Shown piece by piece: positions 7,793 through 14,591 of a DNA stretch of 64,000 nucleotides. The notes under the pieces are model-generated. The model saw only the letters and a program-made list of their open reading frames with translations. It did no database searches and was not told the DNA's origin. The DNA is from Bradyrhizobium amphicarpaeae. Its GTDB lineage: Bacteria; Pseudomonadota; Alphaproteobacteria; Rhizobiales; Xanthobacteraceae. A program made the position numbers and the translations under genes. Position 1 is the first letter of the stretch, and each line of letters begins with the position of its first letter. Location of the stretch: contig NZ_CP029426.2 in the NCBI RefSeq assembly GCF_002266435.3, forward strand, positions 3,316,001 through 3,380,000. Direction: 5' to 3'.

Positions 7793-8623
7793 GTGACGAC
7801 CATGCGGACCTGTTTCCTTGCCATCGCTCTCGTGCTTGCCGCGCCCCTGGCGGCGCGCGCGCAGTCGGCCGATCTCGTGTTGTGCGACCGGGTCGCGGCC
7901 GATCCCAGCGATCCCGACAAGCCGGGGGACGTGAGGGGCGTGGCCGAGATCGCATCCTCCGACGTCGCGACCGCGATCAGGTTCTGCAAGCAGGCCGCAG
8001 CATCGTCGCGCCGGGCGATGTTCGCGCTCGGCCGCGCCTATGCCGCCAACCGGCAGACGGCGGAGGCGATCGCCGCCTGGCGCAAAGCGGCCGACAAGGG
8101 ATCGAGCGCTGCCATGGTCGAGCTCGGCGTTGCCTATGGCACCGGCTCCGGCATCGCCAGGGACGAGGCTCAGGCGCGAAAGCTGTTCGAGAAGGCGGCG
8201 CAATCAGGCAATCCCCGTGGCGTCAGCAACCTCGCCGCGCTCGGAGGCGCGGGCGGTGCTGGGCCGGCCGATCCGGCGCAGGCGCGCGCGCTGCTCGGCA
8301 AGGCCGCCGAGACCAATGCAGAGGCGCAGTACCAGCTCGGCCTGATGCTCTCCGAAGGCACGGGCGGTGCGAAGGACGATGGCGCGGCGCGTGCGCTGTT
8401 CGAGAAGGCGGCGGCGCAAAATCATCCCGGTGCGCTGGAGCGGATGGGGGCGTTCGCGCAAGAGGGCCGCGGCGGGCCGAAGGACAAGGATGCCGCCAAG
8501 GCCTATTACGAGCGCGCCGCCGCGCTCGGCGACGCGGACGCCAAGGCCGCGCTGGAGCGGCTGCGCTGCCCCTATGCGATCAAGGACAAGCAGGGCAAGC
8601 TGGTTACCACGCTGTGCTTCTGA
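7793..8623 (+). CDS. Secreted Sel1-repeat (SLR/TPR-like) protein
   Basis: The protein starts with a signal peptide (TCFLAIALVLAAPLAARA), followed by at least four Sel1-like repeats. Each shows the pattern A-x2-LG-x3-Y/M with G-x-A repeat ends, for example AMVELGVAYGTGSGIARDEA, AQYQLGLMLSEGTGGAKDDG and ALERMGAFAQEGRGGPKDKD. Sel1 repeats form helical solenoids used for protein contacts in the periplasm. I prefer the GTG at 7793, six bases after an AGGA site, over the ATG at 7802. Two Cys residues flank the repeats (LVLCDR, RLRCPY) and another ends the protein. It lies 23 bases after the ModA-like gene. Confidence 0.85.
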   Translation: MTTMRTCFLAIALVLAAPLAARAQSADLVLCDRVAADPSDPDKPGDVRGVAEIASSDVATAIRFCKQAAASSRRAMFALGRAYAANRQTAEAIAAWRKAADKGSSAAMVELGVAYGTGSGIARDEAQARKLFEKAAQSGNPRGVSNLAALGGAGGAGPADPAQARALLGKAAETNAEAQYQLGLMLSEGTGGAKDDGAARALFEKAAAQNHPGALERMGAFAQEGRGGPKDKDAAKAYYERAAALGDADAKAALERLRCPYAIKDKQGKLVTTLCF

Positions 8624-8640
8624 GCAGAGCCTTGTGCGGA

Positions 8641-8665
8641 GGAACCTCGATCGCGCGCACCTGTT
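8641..8665 (+). promoter_or_regulatory. Candidate EcfG (general stress) promoter
   Basis: GGAAC at 8641-8645, a 16-base spacer and TGTT at 8662-8665 resemble the alphaproteobacterial EcfG consensus GGAAC-N16/17-CGTT with one mismatch in the -10 part. It lies about 30 bases before the small gene at 8694. Confidence 0.45.
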
Positions 8666-8693
8666 GACTGCAATACCAAAACGGAGCGCGATC

Positions 8694-8843
8694 ATGATCC
8701 GCAAACTGGCATCGGGCGAATATCGCCTCTATTCGCGCAAGGTAAATCCCAAGACCGGCAAGCGTCGTAACCTCGGCACGTTCAGGAGCCGTGCGGCCGC
8801 CGAGAAGCACGAGCGCGAGGTGCAATATTTCAAGCGCCACTGA
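8694..8843 (+). CDS. Small basic protein, 49 aa
   Basis: A short, strongly basic protein with the pattern KLASGEYRLYSRK, then KTGKRRNLGTF, then RSRAAAEKHEREVQYFK. This resembles the beta-hairpin plus helix of AP2/Arm-like DNA-binding modules, but it is too short to assign. A GGAG ribosome-binding site lies seven bases before the ATG. A candidate EcfG promoter just upstream hints at stress-induced expression. Function is unknown. Confidence 0.65.
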   Translation: MIRKLASGEYRLYSRKVNPKTGKRRNLGTFRSRAAAEKHEREVQYFKRH

Positions 8844-9097
8844 CGGTTGATCGGCGGCGGCACCAAAACGCGAAAAACAACCCCATGCACAGTAGCCAAG
8901 TCTTTGAAATAACGGGTCATTAAAATCGTCGAATGCGGATTAGGCGGAATTGATGATTGACCCGTCGGGCAAATCGGGGCGTGACGCGCATTGCGGGCGG
9001 TGGTTCGCAGGACCCCTGCGCGAAAAAGCCGGATGGCCGAGCTGCGGCGGCAGTGCTAGGTAGCCTGCGTTCTTTTCCGATTTGCAGGTTCATTGCG

Positions 9098-9802
9098 TTG
9101 CTGGACGGGCTCTACAAGGTCGAATACGGCGTCAACGATGCGTTCGGGCGCAGCATCATGTGCCTGCATGACGGCAAGATGCTGGGCGGAAATTCGGGCT
9201 TTGCGCATCTCGGCACCTATGTCGAGCGCGACGGTGAGATCATCGCCGAGGTTATCACCGAGCGGCATAATCACGACCCCGACTACAAGCCGCTGATGGG
9301 CGCGGACGTCGCCTCGATCGGGGCGCGTGGCCGGCTGGTTGGCAACGAGATCCGTCTGCAGGGCAGCGCGAATACCATGCCGGGCGCCCATTTCTGGGCC
9401 AATCTCACGAGGCTCGATGACGGGGCGTTGCCGTCCCGCGGCACGATCGGGCAGGGCGGCATCGCCAACGGGTTCTACGGAATGAGCCTGCGCGCGCTCG
9501 ACGGCGTCGATGCCGGGCTCTCCGGCGTGATGCTGCTGATCGACGGCCGCATCCTCGGCGGCGATGCGTTCTTCTACTATCTCGGCTCCTATTCCTCGGC
9601 GGACGGCCGCTGGAAGGGCGAGATGCTCAACCAGGAGCACACGCCGGCCAAGGGCGAGAACCCCGTGTTCGGCGGCTATGAGGTCGGGATCGGCTTCTCC
9701 GGAAGCTGCACGGCCGAGAGCGGCGAGCTCGAAGGAATCGCGCTCGCCGGCAAGCGCAGCCTGCGGCTGGCGGCCTCGCTCAGGTTGATGCGGCGGGCCT
9801 AG
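9098..9802 (+). CDS. GrlR-like protein, duplicated domain (paralogue 2)
   Basis: This paralogue of the 6366-7067 product has the same two-half architecture: GLYKVEYGVNDAFGRSIM with GKMLGGNSGFAHLGTY, then GFYGMSLRALDGVDAGLSG with GRILGGDAFFYYLGSY. The C-terminal half is close to identical to paralogue 1 (RWKG.LNQEHTPAK, VFGGYEVGIGFSG, LAGKRSLRLAASL). The start is ambiguous: TTG at 9098 precedes the first repeat with an AGGT upstream, whereas a reading to 8957 adds Arg/Gly-rich non-family sequence. The two copies bracket the ModA-like and Sel1 genes, suggesting a local duplication. Confidence 0.7.
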   Translation: MLDGLYKVEYGVNDAFGRSIMCLHDGKMLGGNSGFAHLGTYVERDGEIIAEVITERHNHDPDYKPLMGADVASIGARGRLVGNEIRLQGSANTMPGAHFWANLTRLDDGALPSRGTIGQGGIANGFYGMSLRALDGVDAGLSGVMLLIDGRILGGDAFFYYLGSYSSADGRWKGEMLNQEHTPAKGENPVFGGYEVGIGFSGSCTAESGELEGIALAGKRSLRLAASLRLMRRA

Positions 9803-9924
9803 AGTCTTTTCCGTTCCGATAGAATCAGAGCGGGAATCTGGATGATTGTCTTGAAGCGTTCTCTTGACGCGAACCGGCGTCCGCTTCGCTCGAATACGCG
9901 CTCGAGGGTCTGCGCCGGCGCCGA

Positions 9925-10323
9925 TCAGTTCTTGCAGAGACAGTCGAAGGTCCCCACGGCCACTTCGCGAAAGTCGTAGCCAACGACGCATTTGTTCGCT
10001 CCGGCAGCCGCCGCGAGGTTGTAGCCCGGCCGCTTGCCTTTGCCGCCGGCATTTGCGGCGCAGACATAAAGCGGCTTGTCCGGATCACCCTTATAAATTC
10101 CGGAGTCGATCGCGCCGCCCTTGCTGGCACAGCTGACCTTGCACGAAACGCCGTTTCCGTCTTGCCAGCTGATTGCATGCGCGGCCGTGTGTGGAAAGAC
10201 GAGCACGACACACATCGCGATCATCGCCGACACGCGCCGCCCGCTGACCCCGCCGGACGCGAGGGCCGCGCGGGGCTTTGCCGTTGAAGGAAGTTCACCG
10301 ATTGCAGAGACAGGAGTATTCAT
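9925..10323 (-). CDS. Secreted Cys-rich protein, paralogue A (operon gene 5)
   Basis: A hydrophobic signal segment (AMIAMCVVLVFPHTAAHA) is followed by about 78 residues containing six cysteines, in the order CKVSC, YVC, NKCVVGYDF and FDCLCK. The pattern GYNLAAAAGANKCVVGYDFRE is shared with the protein encoded just upstream (GYNLEKYGPGSKKCVVGYGGKE). No known domain is recognised. Its start overlaps the end of the preceding gene by 29 bases, which suggests coupled translation. It is the last gene of the minus-strand secreted-protein operon. A shorter start at MIAMCVV is also possible. Confidence 0.72.
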   Translation of the reverse strand: MNTPVSAIGELPSTAKPRAALASGGVSGRRVSAMIAMCVVLVFPHTAAHAISWQDGNGVSCKVSCASKGGAIDSGIYKGDPDKPLYVCAANAGGKGKRPGYNLAAAAGANKCVVGYDFREVAVGTFDCLCKN

Positions 10324-10609
10324 ATGTCGCAAATTCCTTGCCACCGTAGCCCACGACGCATTTCTTCGAGCCGGGCCCGTATTTCTCGAGATTGTAGCCT
10401 GCGCGACCGCCCTCACTGTTCACGTTGGTGCGGCAGACATGGTACTTGGTGCGGGTGTCTCCGAAGTAATCGCTGGTGACGGCTCCGCCGAACTGCGCGC
10501 AGGTGGTCGCACAGTGAACTCTCGAACTGCTTTGCCAGTCGGCGGCAGCGCGATCGATTCCTGCAGCAAGCGACAGAACGATCGCACAAAGAGTAACGAT
10601 GGGTCTCAT
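10295..10609 (-). CDS. Secreted Cys-rich protein, paralogue B (operon gene 4)
   Basis: A clear signal peptide (VTLCAIVLSLAAGIDRAAA) precedes a mature region of about 80 residues with six cysteines (VHCATTCAQF, YHVCRTN, KKCVVGYG, YSCLCNR). It is homologous to the downstream 9925-10323 product, so the pair arose by duplication. A longer start at 10690 would overlap the LGFP gene's stop as ATGA. I prefer 10609 because it places the signal peptide at the N-terminus, and an AAAGG lies ten bases upstream. Even Cys number suggests three disulfides. Function is unknown. Confidence 0.72.
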   Translation of the reverse strand: MRPIVTLCAIVLSLAAGIDRAAADWQSSSRVHCATTCAQFGGAVTSDYFGDTRTKYHVCRTNVNSEGGRAGYNLEKYGPGSKKCVVGYGGKEFATYEYSCLCNR

Positions 10610-10686
10610 GCAGGTTACGCCTTTGATGGCCTGGTTGCGCCCGTTGGTCGGCCGGGCGGTGGCGCCGTGTTCCGGAGGATGCTTGC

Positions 10687-12084
10687 TCATCGCACCACAG
10701 GACCTTTTTCCGGCGGAGCCACGGTTGCGCGCAGCACGAGTACGCCGGGACCCGGCTTGTAATCGCGATCGATCCGCGCGGTGCGCGCCAAGCCGCTGCA
10801 GAGCTTCGGATTGAGCTCCTCAACCGTTTTGGCGATTCCGGGAAACGAAACGGCACGATTCGCGGCCAGTTCCTTCTTGAAGTCGATGCCGGCGAGGTAA
10901 GCGACGAACTTGCCGACGGCCACCGCAATGTCCCCGGTCGGATTGGTGCCTTCGACACGCGCATTGCCGACCGTGACGTTGATCGTTTCCACCGCAAACT
11001 GGCCACAAACGCTCTTGGGCACGACCACCCGCGTGCGGGCCGAGATATCGAACGTGACGGCAAAACCGGGATCCACCGAGCCGGGGAGGCCGACGCTGGT
11101 ACCCAGCACATTGGCATCGGGCGTCGTCATATGGAATGACAGGCGATTGCCGTCGAGATTCGCCGTGACGCCGATGGCGTCATCGGTTGCCGTCGCGACG
11201 TCCGCACGCGCGCGGCAGTTCTTCGACAACGCGCCGCTGATGTCCGATCTCACCTTGAAGGGGCTGTTGCCAAGGGCCGCATTGGCCCTCCCGACGATCG
11301 TTTTGACGAACTGATCGAAGCTCTGCTGCGGCGACGGCGGATTTCGGATCAGGTCGCAGATCGAATTGGCCGACAGAAAGGTATTGCTGGCGAACACGTG
11401 AACAGTTCCGCGCCCGGGCACATCGGCCTGCAGTTCGATGCCGTTGACGAGCAGGCTGCCGAACGTGCCGGGGCTCGGCGTCGGCGCATTGCTCGTCGTG
11501 AACACCTCGGCGCCACCACGGCTGGACCAGCGGATGTAGCCGTGCTCGAAATTCACCCGGCGGAATGCGCCGTCTGGAATCTCGTCGCTGATGGGGTAGC
11601 CGAGCGGGCTGCGCTCCCAGCCAATGGATGCCCATTTCTTGCGAATGTCGCCGTAGAGCGCATGGGCGTTTGTCTGGGGAGTCCAGTAGATCGAGGCTTC
11701 GGGATTACCGGGTAGATGCATCGCGCGGAAATGGTTGTAGCGGCCGCGACCGTCCGCCGTCGCCGTCTCGTCCGTGTAGGGATAGCCGAAATTGGCTCGT
11801 CCGGAGGCGTCCCACTTGCCGGCGATGGCGCCCTGCACGGCGAACGCGCCGATCTTCGGGTGCCAATAGATCAGGCCGTTCTTGAAGGCGCTGAACCGGC
11901 CGCCATTGGGCGCCGCGGCCTCATCGCTGATGGCCGGCCCCAGCGCACCCTTGTCGCCGCCTAGCTTGGCGTATTTGTCGCCGATGGCGCCGTAGACCGC
12001 GAAGGCGTATGCGACGGATGCCGCGGCGATCAGGAACGATGCGGCCGGAAACGATCGCTTCGGGAGACGCGACTTCGCTGTCAT
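10687..12084 (-). CDS. LGFP-repeat exported protein (operon gene 3)
   Basis: The 465-residue product has an N-terminal hydrophobic anchor or signal (residues 13-31) followed by three LGFP repeats at about 31-84, 84-143 and 143-195. Marks are YAKLGGDKGALGPAISDE, ANFGYPYTDE and WERSPLGYPISDE, each ending in an aromatic IYW or IRW strand. LGFP repeats are associated with cell-wall binding in actinobacteria. The remaining 270 residues form an unrecognised domain with several cysteines. Its start overlaps the upstream PAN-protein stop by four bases, which supports an operon. It may tether the operon's products to the envelope, but that is inference. Confidence 0.82.
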   Translation of the reverse strand: MTAKSRLPKRSFPAASFLIAAASVAYAFAVYGAIGDKYAKLGGDKGALGPAISDEAAAPNGGRFSAFKNGLIYWHPKIGAFAVQGAIAGKWDASGRANFGYPYTDETATADGRGRYNHFRAMHLPGNPEASIYWTPQTNAHALYGDIRKKWASIGWERSPLGYPISDEIPDGAFRRVNFEHGYIRWSSRGGAEVFTTSNAPTPSPGTFGSLLVNGIELQADVPGRGTVHVFASNTFLSANSICDLIRNPPSPQQSFDQFVKTIVGRANAALGNSPFKVRSDISGALSKNCRARADVATATDDAIGVTANLDGNRLSFHMTTPDANVLGTSVGLPGSVDPGFAVTFDISARTRVVVPKSVCGQFAVETINVTVGNARVEGTNPTGDIAVAVGKFVAYLAGIDFKKELAANRAVSFPGIAKTVEELNPKLCSGLARTARIDRDYKPGPGVLVLRATVAPPEKGPVVR

Positions 12085-13574
12085 TGGACGCGCCGCCGGA
12101 AGTCAGGGCGTGAGCCAGAGCCAGAGCCCTTCAGGCCTGACGCGACGTCAGGGTTGGCCACGCGCAGCGGAATATCGTTTTTCAGCCAGCACACCGGCTT
12201 TGCCGTCTGCGGATTGTATTTCACCCACGTCCACGCCTTGCACGGCGCTTCCTGATCGCAGAGGCTTTGGCACGCGGCCGGCGCCGCCCCCGCATTGAGA
12301 TCCACTCTGCGGTAGTCCTTGCCCGGCATGTCGACGCCGGTCAGGATGCCGCTTTGGCCGCTCGCCGCAGGCGGGTTGTTTGCCGGCTGAGCGTTGGCTG
12401 AGGAAGGAACGCTCGCCGGCGGATTGGCATTCGCTGGCGATTGTGCGGGGGGCGGGGCGGTTGCGCCGCCGCCGGCTTTGACGCCCGACGTCGTATACAT
12501 GCCCCAGGCGCGCGGCGGCACGGCCCGCTTCAGCCAGCAAACCGCATATGGCCCCTGCACGGCCGGCTTGACCCAGGTCCATGCCTTGCACACGTCCTCG
12601 GCGTTGCACATCGCCTGGCAGGCCTGCGGATCATTGTTGCCGACCATCGGCTGGTTGCGATAGTCCATTCCGGCCAGATTGACATCGGGCTGGAAGGTTG
12701 GATCGCGCGGAGCGCCGGTGAGCTTGAAGGCTTTCTGGTTCGGCGGCGGCGGATCGAGCACGACCTTCGCAGCGGCCGATGCGACCTTGTGCGAGCACGA
12801 CTTGCCGACAACGTTGTACGAGCACACCTCGACATACACCCAGGCATTATCCAGTCGTGCTTCGACACAGTCAGGCGCCATTCCCTTCTTGGCGGTGTGT
12901 GGCTTGTAGTACATCGCATTCTGCTCGGTGACGCCCGGCACGCCGCTGTCCGGCCCGGTGGCGGCACTGACGGTCGTCTGCAGTTCGCTGTACTCTTCGA
13001 AGCTCAGATGGGTTATTTCGATGATGTCCCGCTTCCGGCAGTAGTGGCTGTCAGTGGTGAAGTCGATCTTGAACTGCGGGGCTACGGGCGGCCCTGCCGG
13101 CCGAACGGGCGTCTTGGCGCACGCCCACGCCGACCATTGCTCCGACACCATCTCGTCCGTCGTGCGCCGCGCCCTGAACCGGACGCAGTATTGCGTACCG
13201 AATTCCAGATCGCGGATGTCAAAGCGAAGTTCTTTCGAGCGGTCGAAGCGTTCTTCCTGGATCATCCGGGTCCAGCACACGGCGGAAGCCGTCGATTGAT
13301 CGGCCTGTCCGCATCCCATTTTGTCGGCCTTGGCCGGCTGGCCGTTTTTCGTGAGCTCCATCTCGATGATCACGCGCTCAGAGGCAGTGTTGTGAAATCC
13401 TCCGCAAATTCTCGGGGCTTTTGAATTGTTTTCAGGACACCAATACAGCTTGATGTCGTTCGGCGTACCCGGCCGATCCGCGCGCGCGGATGTTGTCAGT
13501 GCGGACATGCCAAAGAACAGGGTAAGCATTGCCAGCAACACGGAAGATCGAAGCAGTCTATCGATGAAGCGCAT
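12081..13574 (-). CDS. Secreted protein with two PAN/Apple modules and an FN3-like domain (operon gene 2)
   Basis: A signal peptide (SVLLAMLTLFFGMSALTTSARA) leads into a fibronectin-III-like region at about residues 39-155, marked by FGTQYCVRFRARR and SEQWSAWACAKTP. A Cys-containing middle domain follows. Two PAN_4/Apple modules lie at about 294-367 and 411-483, joined by an Ala/Pro/Asn-rich linker. Both PAN modules share DYRN/DYRR, Cys pairs, CKAWTWVK and CWLK. PAN modules bind proteins or glycans extracellularly. Translation probably starts at 13574, because the longer frame to 14213 overlaps the upstream gene with non-family sequence. Confidence 0.85.
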   Translation of the reverse strand: MRFIDRLLRSSVLLAMLTLFFGMSALTTSARADRPGTPNDIKLYWCPENNSKAPRICGGFHNTASERVIIEMELTKNGQPAKADKMGCGQADQSTASAVCWTRMIQEERFDRSKELRFDIRDLEFGTQYCVRFRARRTTDEMVSEQWSAWACAKTPVRPAGPPVAPQFKIDFTTDSHYCRKRDIIEITHLSFEEYSELQTTVSAATGPDSGVPGVTEQNAMYYKPHTAKKGMAPDCVEARLDNAWVYVEVCSYNVVGKSCSHKVASAAAKVVLDPPPPNQKAFKLTGAPRDPTFQPDVNLAGMDYRNQPMVGNNDPQACQAMCNAEDVCKAWTWVKPAVQGPYAVCWLKRAVPPRAWGMYTTSGVKAGGGATAPPPAQSPANANPPASVPSSANAQPANNPPAASGQSGILTGVDMPGKDYRRVDLNAGAAPAACQSLCDQEAPCKAWTWVKYNPQTAKPVCWLKNDIPLRVANPDVASGLKGSGSGSRPDFRRRVQ

Positions 13575-13606
13575 GACCAGTTCCCGCCGTCGCTTTGTGG
13601 TCTTGT

Positions 13607-14518
13607 TCAGTGAACGATGACGCGTCCGACCGGCTTGACGCCGGAGACGGTGTCGGAGTTCTTGAGCGCCCCGGGGATCGCGGTTTTCAGCCAGCACATC
13701 GGCTTCTTGCCTTGAAGGCCCGCCTTGACCCAGGTCCATGACTTGCAGCGATCCTCCTTCTGGCAGAGGTCGCGGCAGGTGCTGGGATAGTTGTCGTTCA
13801 TCGCGACGTTGCGATAGTCGCTGCCGGGCAGGTCGATCCCGGGTTCGAATGACGAATTGAAGCCGCTGACGGGGGCCGGCGCTGGAGCGGGGGCTGAGGC
13901 CTTCATCGGACCGCAGATCAGGCCCATCGAGTCGACCGCGCTGCCCGACGCGCCTTGAATCCCGGTCGCGCGCTCTTCGGGAGGGCACATCAACTGATCG
14001 TATTTGTAGTCGAAGACGCGCGTGACGATGTCGCCCGCGCGTTTGGGCGGAATGGAGCCGCAGCCTTCGCCGCTGGAGATGCACCGCTTGGTGATCTGGT
14101 TCATGTCCGTGCTCGGACAAAAGACGTCGATCGTATTGACGAACTGGCGATCGAGCCCATTGCCGCGCGTATGTGCGAGACCAATCCCCGTCAACGGCTC
14201 GCCTGGCGGGCAATAGGCTTCCTGAGGCCCGCCGCCCTTGCCGCCGGTCATGCGCGGATCACGATTGATATCGCCGACGCGATTTGCTCCTGCGTAGGGC
14301 GCGCAGATGATGCCGACCGCGTCGACCCAACCGCCGGCGCGTGCATGGAGGCCGACAAGGAATTGGCCTGCGGGACAGGTCAGATTGTACGCACCGCCGC
14401 CGGGACCGCCCTTGATCTCGGTCATGGTGGCGTAGCTGGGCCAGATAAGTATGACCATGACCGCAGCCGCCAACGCAAACGCAGCGCCACCGTGAAGAAT
14501 AGATTTCCCTTGTTTCAT
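13607..14518 (-). CDS. Secreted protein with three Cys repeats and a PAN/Apple module (operon gene 1)
   Basis: An AAGGAG ribosome-binding site six bases before the ATG at 14518 fixes the start. After a signal or anchor segment (residues 11-30) come three related repeats at about 48-73, 103-135 and 178-203. Each runs from Cys-Pro to a VD/ID-x2-G-x-I/F-C-x-P/S end (TCPAGQFLVG, YCPPGEPLTG, MCPPEERATG). A Pro/Ala linker leads to a PAN module at about 225-295 (DYRNVAMNDN, CKSWTWVK, CWLK). The gene heads a five-gene minus-strand operon and starts 74 bases downstream of the autotransporter stop. Confidence 0.85.
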   Translation of the reverse strand: MKQGKSILHGGAAFALAAAVMVILIWPSYATMTEIKGGPGGGAYNLTCPAGQFLVGLHARAGGWVDAVGIICAPYAGANRVGDINRDPRMTGGKGGGPQEAYCPPGEPLTGIGLAHTRGNGLDRQFVNTIDVFCPSTDMNQITKRCISSGEGCGSIPPKRAGDIVTRVFDYKYDQLMCPPEERATGIQGASGSAVDSMGLICGPMKASAPAPAPAPVSGFNSSFEPGIDLPGSDYRNVAMNDNYPSTCRDLCQKEDRCKSWTWVKAGLQGKKPMCWLKTAIPGALKNSDTVSGVKPVGRVIVH

Positions 14519-14591
14519 CGGGCACTCCTTCTGTCTAAATGGCTTTATCAAGAGTACGCGCCCGCGAACGGCTTAAGGCGGTCGCGGTCGG

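Noticed and set aside
9808..9906. Possible dispersed repeat after the second GrlR-like gene
   Set aside because: Only CCGTTCCGAT is shared with a similar stretch near 24250, which is too short to call a repeat family from this window.
12441..13424. A 327-codon plus-strand frame opposite the PAN-protein gene
   Set aside because: It is the complement of a signal-peptide and PAN-domain gene and shows no family features.
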